From NCBI GenBank assembly GCA_947044365.1, contig OX345642.1, forward strand, positions 954,001 to 1,018,000: a stretch of DNA of 64,000 nt, given 5' to 3'. Position numbers and translations under genes: made by a program. The notes beneath the pieces are model-generated. The model did no database searches. It was given only the letters and a program-made list of their open reading frames with translations, and was not told where the DNA came from. The stretch's first letter is position 1, and every line of letters starts with the position of its first letter. The DNA comes from Petrosia ficiformis. Its lineage: Eukaryota; Porifera; Demospongiae; Haplosclerida; Petrosiidae. This document shows, piece after piece, positions 35,246 through 47,775 of the stretch.

Positions 35246-35885
35246 ATGGCTGACGACTTGGATGCAAAGGAAGTTATGGATGTAACTAATGAAATAGAAG
35301 AAGTGAGTTGTCTCTATATTAATAATTATTGTTCGCAAATTGAAATGTCTATGGGGCCGCCCCAGACGTTAATTTTCCTCAAAGTTAGGTCCCAGTTCTA
35401 TGGAGTGACGTTAGGTCCAAATAGTATTTAAAATTTCTGCATTTTGTGGTGAATATATATAATTAAATTTATGCAATACATAGCTATTCTTATTTATATA
35501 ATAATTTCACTTATGAGCCACCTTTTTTTGTATTATATGTACGTTACTGAAATACATCAAATTCTTTGATGTATTTATTGATGTATTTATTTTCAATGTT
35601 ATAATATGTTAACGTAACTGTGATATATTTATAAACATGTTGACGTATGTCAATAGTTATAAATACATTAACGTACATGTGTATTTACAACAAAACGCAG
35701 AATTTAAATACAATTTTTCTCTATACAGTTCATCTAATCTCAATTTATCTAACCCTGTTTTGTCTAAATACTATTAAAAATAAATTTTAGTTGAATTGGG
35801 ACTGGAAATTCAAATTTTAGATGAGGATTTGATGAACTAGTACTACATGCACCCTTTTGCATTTTATTAACTAATGTTTACCATG

Positions 35886-35926
<41 letters not shown>

Positions 35927-38900
35927 CTGTCTGTCTGTCTGTGTATTCGTTTCTGTCTTTCTCCCTCTGAATCCTCACATCTGATATTTCATACGATAAA
36001 GAATCACAGGAGAAGTAGATCCAGAAGTCGTACCAGATCTCCAATTGGGATTCACAGATCACATGATCATGACAGAAGAAGTTCAAGAGATAGACATACA
36101 AGGTTTGAAAGATTAACATTATTTGAGGAAGTCCACAACTTATATTATAATCATAAATCACAGGAGAAGTAGATCCAGAAGTCGTAGCAGGTCCAGATCT
36201 CCAATTGGGATTCACAGATCACATGATCATGACAGAAGAAGTTCAAGAGATAGACATACAAGGTTTGAAAGATTAAAATTATTTGAGGAAGTCCACAACT
36301 TATAGTATAATCATAAATATGAACTCCATATATACAACTATGGTAAAGAATGCATACATTGTTTGCAGAATTCTGTGTTTTCTTATTGAATAGTGTTGAT
36401 ACTTTCTTCTTGTCATAAACCAATACATTGTTGTGTGATTATGTAGGCACTTGCTTCTTTCAATTTGTCTGCATGTGTCAGTCAAAGAAACCTTTCAAAC
36501 AGTAATAAAAACGTTTGTAGGGTTTCTTTTTCCTCTAAACAGCACAATACATATGATACCAATGATATCAACAGTTGGAAATAGTGACAAAATGTATCAA
36601 ATTTTTTTGATATAGACAAAGCATTAAGATAAGAAATACAAAAAGGAAATATGTTACAATTAGCCACCAAACATTCACACAGCCATGGGAAGTGTTTTAT
36701 GAACACATCATAGTTACAGAAAGAAAAAAATGAAAGAGCAAGAATGAAAGATAAATGAGCCAAGGTTTAACTGTTTTGGAAACTGGTAACTTTAGATGTC
36801 TTTTTGATGGCATTTCTGTCACTAGACTTCAGTTACGAGCACATTTTGAAAATTACCGTATAACAGGAAATTTTCGAGGTGAGAAATGTTTGCGAATTAC
36901 GCGAATGAAAACCTATCTGCGAAAATTTCTTTCACGAAATTCGAAATATTACGGTTGAAGAAAGGTGGTTCTAGTTACTCGCGAATATTTTTTTTGCGAA
37001 ATGCTCTTCTTTGTAGCTTTTGCATATATTTTGTACCGCAAAATTTTCCCATTATACGGTACCTCAAAAATCTGTAGACAACCTCCTTACACAGAATTTT
37101 GCATTATATTCTCTGATCATTTATATACTAGTATATAAATTATTAGAATTTTTTGATTTTTTTGCTGCATTTTGGTTTAATATGATTCTATTTGATGATA
37201 CCTAGAGGTTTTCAACTTTTAAAATGATAATTTTCTGTTAGCTCAAAACCTCTAGGTATCATCTAGTAGAAACATATTAAACCAAAATGCAGCCGAAAAA
37301 AAATCATTAGTCAGCTATGCTTTTGAATAAAAGACAAACCTTTTAACAAACCATATAACATATAAATAAATAATAGACATAATTAACATTGTGCTTTATG
37401 TGAAGTTTTCCTTTTTCTTTTTAAAAAAGGAATATAGATGTGCTGAGAAGCAGCCCAAGTAACTTGTCTATAGCAAACACTCCATCAGTAACTAGCAGAC
37501 CAACTGTAAGTGAACTACATTTCAATCTTACAGATTTAGTAGAATGGGAGATTTTTGCTACCCATTTACCAAATATTACCAATACCGATATCAGACAAAT
37601 TGAACACGATAATCGTAAACTAGCACAACAAAAACTTGACCTTTTTGGAACGTGGTTACGCAGGCATCCTACTGCTTCGTGGAGAGATGTTATAACAGCT
37701 CTTGAAAAAGCAAAAGAGAATGCTCTAGCAAATGCTATTACAAAAAAGTTTGGTGTAGTGAATTCTAGTGCATTTATGCAACACGTTTCAGATATAACAG
37801 ATGCTTCTGATCAAGTACAACCCTCCTCCAGTATTCAGAAAGTGTCTATACCATCGGAAGAGGTCATTATAGAGGAATTGAAAATACTTCACCGGTCTTT
37901 CACTTCATTGGCCAAAGATATTCGTTGCAAGCTTGAGGAGTTAGTTAAATCAGGAAAATCTTCATTTCATGATATAGCAGCTTATATTGAAGAGGCACAA
38001 GTCGGTATCAGGGGATTAACTAAATTGAATACAACAGACGAGTTATTTGAAGTTATTCGTCCACACAATGATTATCTGGACTGTGAACTACTAGAAATGA
38101 TTGTAGAGGAATATTTACATGATGACGATATTACACATCAAGTAAAATTACATATCGATAAAGTGAAGCTTTTCAAATGTACCACACCTATCATAACCTT
38201 ACGGAATAAATTACAGCAATATGCTAGCATACTTAATATTTCAGACGAGCATTTAGTAGTAACCATAAAACTCCAAAATGACTGGGGAAGAGTTGTATTA
38301 AAATATATTGAAAAGCTAGTACAAAATCTTCTACAATACCAGCATAAAGTAATCCTCAAGGTAGAGGCAGGATCAATATCTATAATGATTTTACTCCCAA
38401 AAGAGAAATTGCAGTATTTTATAGACGCAAGTCATCAGAAGCTGCAGTTCATGCGTTTAATGGGAATCTTCATGCTGCAGATTGGTGATACAACAGTCTT
38501 ACAAGAAAGTGAAAACAAGGAATTCACTTTTGATTCAGCTCTTCTAGAATCATCACAGTCTGGTAATAATGAAGCAGTTCAGTTTCTACTAGACTTGGGA
38601 GTTAATATAAACTACAGTAATAGTGAGGGAAAGACAGCATTAATGTTAGCAAGTGAGGCTGGACACGAAAAGGTTGTACAAATACTAGTATCAGCTGGGG
38701 CAAACGTAAATCTTCAGGATAGTGCAGGGCAAAGTGCACTGATGTTTGCTGATGGAAATGTTGGCATTGCTTGTCGCCTTCTCTTAGCTAACGCTGATCC
38801 CGACCTACAACAAAAAGATGGCAACACAGCTTTACATATTGCTTGTTATAAACGTCAGAGTACAGTTGCAGAAGCATTATTGAGCTTTGGTGGTACTTTT

Positions 38901-41900
38901 GTCATTCCAAATACAAAGGGCGACACCGCATTTTTAGCTTCAGTTAGAGGGAATAATACTGAAATTCTTAAGCTTATGCTTAATTCAATTCCATATTCTC
39001 CTTTCATAGTATCTTTAGGAGTAGTCTATGCATGTAGATTTGGACATTTGGCTGCTTTCAATTTATTCGCAAAACAACTTGAATGTACTCCTCAAGTAAT
39101 AGATTTATTTATCTCTTGCGCTGAAGGAGATTTAGGATCTGTTATACAACACATCATGGAATTCAACATTGATCCTAACACTACACTAATATCAGGTATT
39201 ACTCCTCTCATGATTGCCTCGTCGTTTGGAAATGCTGACGTGTTAAATTGTCTTCTAGAGGCTGAAGCTGATGTCAACAGCACGGACCAGGATGGTTATT
39301 CACCATTAACATATGCCATTACAGGTAATACATCACTTCACATTGTACAGTGTCTTCTTGAAGCTGAAGCAAATCCTAATGTTCTAGTAGGAGGTGTAAC
39401 AGTTGTGGAGAGAGCCAGAGAGAAAGGAAAACAAACAATTTGTGATTTACTTCACAAGTATTCGGAAAGAAGCAGTCCAAGTAACTCGTACACTCCATCA
39501 GTAACTAGCAAACCAACTGTACATGAACTAGATCTAAAGCTTGTAGATTTAGTAGAATGGCAGAGGTTTGCTACCCATTTACCAAATATTACCAATACCG
39601 ATATCAGACAAATTGAGCGTGATAATCGTAAACTAGCACAACAAAAACTTGACCTTTTTGGAACGTGGTTACGCAGGCATCCTACTGCTTCATGGGGAGA
39701 TGTTATAACAGCTCTTGAAAAAGCAAAAGAGAATGCTCTAGCAAATGTTATTACAAAGAAGTTTGCTTTAGTGAATTCTAGTGCATTTACGCAACGCGTT
39801 TCAGATATAACATCTTTGCGACCTTTGGTACATCAACTAGTTGAATACCTATCTCCATTAGCACATTGGCAAACATTTGGTATCCATTTACCATGCATTA
39901 CTAACAGTACGATTGAACAAATTGAAGCTGATCACCAGGGTACTGAACGTCGAAAACTTGCGCTATATGCGAGATGGCTAACAGAATATTCGGATGCAAC
40001 ATGGGACCACGTTTATGATGCTTTGAAAAAAGCAAGGCAACACGAACTAGCTTCGGTTCTGCAAAGGAAGCTTCTGGTAAGTCACTCAGCAAAGCAGCTT
40101 GAAGTGGAAGAGAGAAAGGTTGAAGTTAAAACTGACACAGCAGATGAAATAGCTACGCAGATTGTGGGGCTTCACAAGAGATTTGCACTATTGGAAACCA
40201 ACATCAAGGATACACTTGAGACAGCTATTACCGAAGGCCAGATAAAGATAAAAAATATTGCACGATACCTCGAGCGACACCTTGAAGATGAGCAGTTGAT
40301 ATTAACAGATGCAAGAGATATCGATGATCTATTTCACAAGCTTCGTCCGTATTACTCGTATTTAGAGTGTGAACTCCTGGAGGAAATAGTCAACCAGTTT
40401 GTTCCAGGTGAATTTCAGACTGAGCTTAAAAAATATCTTTCTGATGTAGAAACATTTGAAACATTAACAACATTACAAGAGCTCAAAGATGCTATTGAGC
40501 AAGCATTACTACCAACACAAAGTGTCACTCCTTCTACATGTGAAGTTATTCTGAAAGTAAGTATGCGTTGGAAAAGAGAAACTAAGAAATGCTTAAATAA
40601 ACTTTTAGAACATATCTTCTCTGACAAAATTCATCTTCTGAATCAAATCCGAATCACAGTAGGAAGCATGTGTATCAGGTTTCTAGTTCCAAAGTCTCAA
40701 GTTGAGATGTTAATAGCATTAGCAACAAAGCACATGAAGTTTATGTATCTTCTTGGTGTGTTTGAAATGATGATTAATGACATACCAGTTTTAATGGAAA
40801 ATGAAAACATGAGCTTTACATTTGAATCAGCTCTTCTAGAATCATCACAGTCTGGTAATAATGAAGCAGTTCAGTTTCTACTAGACTTGGGAGTTAATAT
40901 AAACTATAGTAATAGTGAGGGGAAGACAGCACTAATGTTAGCATGTGAGGCTGGACATGAAGAGGTTGTACAAACACTGGTATCAGCAGAGGCTGACGTA
41001 AATCTTCAGGATAGTGCAGGGGAAACTGCACTGATGCTTGCTGATGGAAATGTTGGTGTTGTTCATCGCTTGCTCTTAGATAGAGCTGATCCTAATCTAC
41101 AGCGAAAAGATGGCAACACAGCTTTACATATTGCTTGTTATAAAGGTCAGAGTACACTTGTAGAATTACTATTAAGCTTTGGTGCCGCTTTTGTCCTTCC
41201 AAATAGAAAGGGTGACACAGCATTTTTAGCTTCAGTTAGAGGAAATAATACTGAAATTCTTAAGCTTATGCTTAATTCAATTCCACATTCTTCTTTCATA
41301 GTATCTTTAGGAGTAGTCTATGCATGTAGATTTGGACATTTGGCTGCTTTCAATTTATTCGCAAAACAACTTGAATGTACTCCTCAAGTAATAGATTTAT
41401 TTATCTCTTGCGCTGAAGGAGATTTAGGATCTGTTATACAACACATCATGGAATTCAACATTGATCCTAACACTACACTAATATCGGGTATTACTCCTCT
41501 TATGATTGCTTCATCGTTTGGAAGTGTTGACGTGTTAGATTGTCTTCTAGAGGCTGAAGGTAATGTCAACACTACTGACCAGGATGGTTATTCACCATTA
41601 ACATATGCCATTACAGGTAATACTTCACTTCACATTGTACAGCGTCTTCTTGAAGCTGAAGCAAATCCTAATATTCTAGCAGGAGGTGTAACAATTTTGG
41701 AAAGAGCCAAAGAGAAAGGAAAACAAACAATTTGTGATCTACTTCTCAAGTATTCGGCTCTTCACTTATATAAGAGATTTACACATCTAGTAGACAGAAT
41801 ACAAGAAGACATCGATACTTTAATTAATCAAAGGGGGATAGACATTATATTCCAAATCACTCGAAAGCTTGATACAAATGTTCATGTCACAGGATTGGCC

Positions 41901-44900
41901 TCTAAAGTACAGACTAGCATTGATTTATTCAATCAGTTGACACCATACTACGATTTCCTAAACTTTGAAATACTTGTTATGATAGTGAGAGAATTCCTTA
42001 AAGGTGATATAGATAATGAACTGGAGGTGTATCATGTGATGGCTACAAAATTCGAGGAATTGGTAGAAATACAGAAATTCAAAGATGTATTGTCACTCCT
42101 ACCTCAACAAGAGGTGATGATTTCCACTTCATGTTCCTTTAAACTCCACAGACAGTGGGGTAACTTAACACTAAAGAGTTTCCGTAGACTTTACTCCTAT
42201 TTACTGTCTGACAATCAATTGTACCTCAGTCACATGACAGTAGATGTTCTAGAAGAAGTACTATATATCAAATTCTTGATACCAAAGTTGACACAAGTAG
42301 TAGATCTTGCATCAGAGAAAGCAAAAAAGAAAAGTTCCTTGTATCTTTTTGGTGTGATTGAAATAATGCTCGATGATATACTGGTTTTAACAGTAGATGA
42401 AAACAAGAATTTCACTTTTGATTCGGCGCTTCTAGAATCATCACAGTCTGGTAATAATGAAGCAGTTCAGTTTCTACTAGACTTGGGAGTTAATGTAAAC
42501 TATAGTAATAGTGAGGGAAAGACAGCACTAATGTTAGCAAGTGAGGCTGGACACGAAGAGGTTGTACAAATCCTATTATTAGCTGGGGCTAGTATTAACG
42601 ATCAGGATAATGCAGGGAAAACTGCATTAATGGTTTCCAAAACAAAAGAGATATTCTCATTACTTCTAAAATGTAATGCAGACATCAACATCCTTACACA
42701 TAAGGGATCAACACCTTTAATAATAGCTAGTCAACTGGGACACTTATTAGTAGTTGACACACTACTAGTAGAATACAGCAATGATCCCAATTTTCGAAAT
42801 GAGGTTGGTATGACAGCCCTTTTGCTTGCCACCCAGGGAGGTCATTATCAGGTGGTAGAAGTATTACTCAAGAATGGTGCTGATCCTAATATTCATGACA
42901 ATGATGGATGGACCGCATTAATACTTTCCAGTCACAATGGTCATCAACAGATAGTGGAACTACTACTTGAGAAACAAGCTGACCCCAATGTTCAAACCAG
43001 TAAAAATGGAACAACAGCCTTAATTCAAGCCAGTCAGAACGGTAATTACCAGGTGGTAAAAGTACTACTCAAGAATGAAGCTGATCCTAATATTCATAAC
43101 ATTGATGGATGGACTGCATTAATACTTTCCAGTCAGAATGGTCATCAACAGATAGTGAAACTACTACTTGAGAAAAAAGTTGACCCCAATGTTCAAAACA
43201 GTAAAAATGGAAAAACAGCCTTAATTCAAGCCAGTCAGCAAGGTCATTACCAGGTGGTAGAAATACTACTCAAGAAAGGTGCTGATCCTAATATTCACAA
43301 CGATGAAAAAGTAACAGCTCTTTTGTTTGCCATTCATCAATGTCATTACCAGGTGGTAGAAGTACTACTCAAGAATGGTGCTGATCCTAATATCCATAAC
43401 ATTAATGGATGGACCGCATTAATACTTTCCAGTGAGATTGGTCATCAACAGATAGTGGAACTACTACTTGAGAAACAAGTTGACCCCAATGTTCAAAACA
43501 GTAAAAGTGGAAGAACAGCCTTAATTCAAGCGAGTCAGCGAGGTCATTATCAGGTGGTAGAAGTACTACTCAAGAATGGTGCTGATCCTAATATTCATGA
43601 CAATGGGGGATGGACAGCATTATTAGTTTCCAGTCACAATGGTCATCAACAGATAGTGGAACTACTACTTGAGAAACAAGTTGACCCCAATGTTCAAAAC
43701 AGTAAAAGTGGAGGAACAGCTTTAATTCAAGCGAGTCAGCGAGGTCATTATCAGGTGGTAGAAGTACTACTCAAGAATGGTGCTGATCCTAATATTCATG
43801 ACAATAAGGGATGGACGGCATTAATAGTTTCCAGTCAGAAAGGTCATCAACAGATAGTAAAACTACTACTTGAGAAACAAGTTGACCCCAATGTTCAAAA
43901 CAGTAAAAATGGAAGAACAGCCTTAATTCAAGCCAGTCAGCATGGTCATTACCAGGTAGCAGAAATAATACTCGAGAATGGTGCAGATCCTAATATTCAT
44001 GACAATGAGGGATGGACCGCATTAATAGTTTCCAGTCAGAATGGTCATCAACAGATAGTGGAACTACTACTTGAGAAAAAAGTTGACCCCAATGTTCAAA
44101 ACAGTAAAAATGGAAGAACAGCCTTAATTCAGGCCAGTCAGCAAGGTCATTACCAGGTGGTAGAAGTACTACTCAAGAATGGTGCTGATCCTAATATTCA
44201 TAACATTGATGGATGGACCGCATTAATACTTTCCAGTGAGAATGGTCATCAACAGATAGTGAAACTACTACTTGAGAAAAAAGTTGACCCCAATGTTCAA
44301 AACAGTAAAAATGGAACAACAGCCTTAATTCAAGCCAGTCAGCAAGGTCATTACCAGGTGGTAGAAGTACTACTCAAAAATGGTGCTAATCCTAATATTC
44401 ATAATAATGAAGTAACAGCTCTTTTCTTTGCCAGTCAGCAAGGTCATTATCAGATGGTAGAAGTACTACTCAAGAATGGTGCTGATCCTAATATTCATAA
44501 CATTGATGGATGGACCGCATTAATACTTTCCAGTCAGAATGGTCATCAACAGATAGTGGAACTACTACTTGAGAAACAAGTTGACCCCAATGTTCAAAAC
44601 AGTAAAAATGGAAGAACAGCCTTAATTCAATCCAGTCAGCAAGGTCATTACCAGGTGGTAGAAGTACTACTCAAAAATGGTGCTAATCCTAATATTTACA
44701 ACAATGAAGAAGTAACAGCTCTTTTCTTTGCCAGTCAGGAAGGTCATTACCAGGTAGCAGAAGTACTACTCAAGAATGGTGCTGATCCTAATATTCATGA
44801 CAATGAGGGATGGACGGCATTAATAGTTTCCAGTCAGAATGGTCATCAACAGATAGTGGAACTACTACTTGAGAAACAAGTTGACCCCAATGTTCAAACC

Positions 44901-45923
44901 AGTAAAAATGGAACAACAGCCTTAATTCAAGCCAGTCAGAATGGTCATTACCAGGTGGTAGAAGTACTACTCCAGAAAGGTGCTAATCCTAATATTCATA
45001 ACAGTGATGGATGGACTGCATTAATGCTTTCCAGTCAGAATGGTCATCAACAGATAGTGGAACTACTACTTGAGAAACAAGTTGACCCCAATGTTCAAAA
45101 CAGTAAAAATGGAAAAACAGCCTTAATTCAAGCCAGTCAGCAAGGTCATTACCAGGTGGTAGAAGTACTACTTAAGAATGGTGCTGATCCCGAAATAGGA
45201 GGCCAAATAGATTCAGTTTCAGTCGCTGCTATATTTGGTAACATTAGATCTTTAAAAATTATCGAGAAACATACCAAATTGAGTTTAAAAAGCTTATCAA
45301 TGGGATGGTACTGTGCTTGTTACTGTGGTCAGGTTCCAATCATTACATTTTTGTCAAATAGGCTAGATATTGTTTCTAACCAAACAGAGCTTATTATTTC
45401 TTGTGCTGAAGGTGATTTAGGATCAGTAGTAGATCAGTTGATGTCTGGTAAGATATCACCAGATGTTGAGCTTGTTCATGGTGTCACTCCTCTCATGATT
45501 TCATCATCTTGTGGACATACTGATATAGTAGAGGCTCTTATAACAGCTGGTGCTAATGTTAACAAGACAGATGAGTATGGAGATACGGCACTTGACTACA
45601 CTGAACACGCTAAACAAGACAAGACTCAACATCTACTATCACAACATGGTGGACTGCATGGTACAGAGTTAGTCATCACAAGTAAAACTCCAGAGGAACC
45701 TTCAGGTGAAAGAAACTTCTCAACTGAAGAAGACATTAGTAATCTACAATCACCTGATACTACAATATTTACAGGAAGGAAAGAAAAATTAGACATTTCA
45801 TTAATTATGAAATATCTTGAAGACTCTATATACACTCAATTTAATAAACAACACTCTGGTTACACAAAAGATCCATTAACTAGGTATACGAACAATTTTA
45901 ATATACCTATCTTATCTTATTAA
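35246..45923 (+). CDS. Gene B: RS leader + three Death domains + helical modules + ankyrins
   Basis: Proposed exons 35246-35302, 36002-36102, 37430-45923; 8652 nt, 2883 residues, all phases fit. Exon 1: MADDLDAKEVMDVTNEIEE, donor GTGAGT. Exon 2: NHRRSRSRSRTRSPIG ... RDRHTR. The big exon follows TTAAAAAAG and lacks a 5' ATG. In numbering from 37440: Death 1 at 25-103 (LTDLVEWEIFATHLPNIT); helical module 143-345; ankyrins 350-675; Death 2 at 690-775; divergent Death 3 at 790-880 (LSPLAHWQTFGIHLPCIT); second, divergent module 900-1120 (YYSYLECELLEEIVNQF); ankyrins 1127-1438; third module 1439-1655; ankyrins and array 1659-2733; polar tail to 2827. Death domains recruit Death-bearing partners and ankyrins bind proteins; an RS tract is typical of nuclear splicing factors and unexpected here. 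The long exon is certain; 5' exons inferred. Confidence 0.8.
35303..36001 (+). other. First intron of gene B model
   Basis: Non-coding; includes a (CT)n run at 35889-35922 close to the next acceptor. The intron body matches 8860-9460 of block A (AGGTCCCAGTTCTATGGAGTG, ATGTATTTATTGATG). Confidence 0.5.
36157..36262 (+). pseudogene. Duplicate RS exon of gene B
   Basis: A second copy of the RS exon, 160 bp after the first, encoding the same RRSRSRSRSRSRSPIG ... RDRHTR stretch and ending in the same AAG/GTTTGA donor. It has lost the AG acceptor (ATCATAAATCAC instead of ATAAAGAATCAC), so it is probably skipped. Reading through from the first RS exon meets TGA at once. Confidence 0.7.
36854..37061. 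mobile_element. TA-flanked MITE with empty site in the paralog
   Basis: Starts TACCGTATAACAGGAAA and ends TTTCCCATTATACGGTA, inverted ends within TA flanks. Interior has TTTTTTGCGAA and GCGAATT motifs. The matching place in block A (10725-10732, TTTTGAAAAGTATATCAAAA) has no insert, so an empty-site comparison exists inside the window. Confidence 0.85.
37164..37293. repeat. Inverted repeat just upstream of the big exon of gene B
   Basis: Arms 37164-37212 and 37245-37293 (49 bp, three mismatches) begin GCTGCATTTTGGTTTAATAT; the 32-bp spacer contains TGATAATTTTCTGTTA. The same spacer with shorter, different arms occurs before the big exons of gene A (10815-10925) and gene C (60350-60450). Confidence 0.8.
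42790..45190 (+). repeat. Ankyrin higher-order repeat array in gene B
   Basis: About 24 ankyrin units. The marker TCATCAACAG lies at 42941, 43142, 43442, 43643, 43844, 44045, 44246, 44543, 44843 and 45044: spacings 201 or about 300 bp. The 201-bp unit is an ankyrin pair of 33+34 residues (GWTALI..SSQNGHQQIVELLLEK and GRTALIQASQQGHYQVVEVLLKN); longer units add a third ankyrin (EVTALFFASQ type). Confidence 0.95.
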
Positions 45924-46289
45924 CACTTATTTTTGTAAACATGAAACGAAACATCCCATAACTACATACAAGCAACATGAACGATCTTAATAAATTCGCT
46001 AGAAGATATCTTGAATATTCTATTGGAACTCATTTTACTAAACACCAATTAGATTTAAAATACCCAGTAACAAATAACATGAACATTGTTAATTAATTAA
46101 AAAAAAACAATTGATATCAAACACTTTTATAATTATATAGTATTCTTATTTGTACATTTATTTGTGGATAACATCACATTCCTGTATTACAAATTAATTA
46201 ATTTTATTGAATTAAATTTTGATATTTAATTTGAGACAAGAAAGGGATATTGGATAATAATTATAATGCTGATGAAGCACATTATTATT
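45924..46289. other. 3' flank of gene B; no gene seen
   Basis: AT-rich; includes 45970-46070, which partly repeats tail-like coding (LNKFARRYLEYSIGTHFTK), perhaps an old copy of the gene B C-terminus. Confidence 0.4.
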
Positions 46290-46973
46290 AACTATGTACT
46301 ATTAAACTTCATTAATTCTTGAGTAGCCATTTTACATAATATATTGAACTCAACATTTAAATGTTTTCTCCAGTACATGTACATTCACCCCACACCTCAG
46401 CAGGGAAACATGTAGTATCCTAGCAACAGATCTACATACCAGTAAACTGTTGATCTTCATGAATACCGTCTAACAATGATCTGATATCATTTCTCACTAG
46501 AATAGCTCTCCTCTCTGTTAATGGTTGGTTCAGATGTTCATAAGGATCTATATGTAGTGTATGGAAAGTCTCTTCAGTGAGCTTGTCATTAAAATACAGC
46601 TGTAATAAATCCTTCAGTGAAGGGTTTGTAATAGAGTCACACAAGTGATTAGACATTGATGTGTATTTCAGTATTGAGTACAGCTGATACAATCTCTCTA
46701 CTTCTCTGTTCTCCCTCCTTTTCACTTTATCCAATAGCTGGTGACATATCAAATCCTTTTCTTCATTACTAATATCTTTTGATCTAAGATGGAATGATGG
46801 GTTACTAAACTCCACCATTATATTACTACTGGTAACAGTTAATTGACTAGTGTTATAATCATTGTATTGTAGATCATGTAATACTTGATGAATAGTGGAA
46901 GAATCACAATGAAGAGTATCAGATATTTGAGTTAGTGAGAAACTAACTGATGTTGAGTGTTCACTGATAACAC
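46290..46973 (-). pseudogene. RECQL4 C-terminal fragment
   Basis: The main exon is 46440-46973 on the minus strand, from acceptor CATTTAG to donor CTG/GTATGT. It reads LTQISDTLHCDSSTIHQVL, then NEEKDLICHQLLDKVKRREN, LKDLLQLYFND and RNDIRSLLDG ... QQFTG. This order (paired helices, KDLL-RYF, DIR-L, then FTG/SVARI) is that of the RECQL4 C-terminus, a DNA helicase for replication and repair. Downstream, pieces of the last exon follow (SVARILH, CFPAEVWG, YMYWRKHLNVEFN ... ATQELMKFNST), but in three different frames, with missing bases, so the end is broken. No helicase domain lies upstream, so it is a copied 3' end. Converges on gene B. Confidence 0.7.
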
Positions 46974-47062
46974 CTAAATGAATGAAAAAATGATAACTAC
47001 GGTTATAACCTGGACTTGTTTGTATATATTATTATGATATATGAACATATGTATTTAGTATA

Positions 47063-47109
<47 letters not shown>

Positions 47110-47124
47110 ATATATATATTTCAT

Positions 47125-47294
47125 AATGAGATTCATAGCCCATACATTTCTATGGGGCGTGTAAGTTTATATTTCTCATATAAACCTCAAAATAAGTTGA
47201 TATTTTAAAATATCAACCTTGTGAAACTCGCCAGCGATTTCTTACGGACTCAATGACAATCTCTTGCAGGACAATCCAAGGTATGAATCTCATT
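47125..47294. mobile_element. 170-bp inverted-end element
   Basis: AATGAGATTCATA at 47125-47137 is the exact inverse of TATGAATCTCATT at 47282-47294. Interior includes the palindrome TTGATATTTTAAAATATCAA. It lies in a TA microsatellite region. Confidence 0.7.
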
Positions 47295-47314
47295 CTAAAA
47301 TATATCAGATATAG

Positions 47315-47443
47315 CATGTTTCATCTGTCTATATGGGTTATATAAACCTGCCAACTCGGATGATATCACCCTCGGGCTACGCCCTCGGGTGATATCTTAC
47401 CTCGTGGCAGGTTTATATAACGCATATAGACCTCTGAAACATG
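47315..47443. mobile_element. 129-bp foldback element
   Basis: Arms of 39 bp (47315-47353 and 47405-47443, start CATGTTTCA, include TATATAAACCTGCCA) pair with about four mismatches; inside, GATATCACCCTCGGGC and GCCCTCGGGTGATATC make a second GC-rich hairpin. (TA)n follows to about 47508. Confidence 0.8.
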
Positions 47444-47451
47444 ATATATAT

Positions 47452-47509
<58 letters not shown>

Positions 47510-47554
47510 TATGCAATTATATAAACAGAATGTACAAATGCCTAGTGTTAAGTT

Positions 47555-47775
47555 AGCCTGTTCATACAGGCATATGAGATGTTTGATTCGGACCCTGCCA
47601 GCTGGGCTGCCTTGGTAGCTCAGTTGGTAGAACATCTGTCTGGAGTACAGAGTGTCGTGGGTTCAAATGAGGCAACTCTCATTTTCATTTTTCCATTGCC
47701 TCAAGTGTCTTTCTTTCTTTATTTTTTTTCTTTCTTTCTTTTTTTTTTTCTACATCTTCGATAACATCATGTAAT
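47555..47775 (+). mobile_element. tRNA-derived SINE, copy 2
   Basis: Same element as 33111-33317. The tRNA-like core is 47609-47674: it keeps the full acceptor start GCCTTGG but has lost seven bases of the T-arm (CCCACCT), destroying the B box. Together the two copies imply a parent with a complete cloverleaf, anticodon GGA. Confidence 0.85.
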
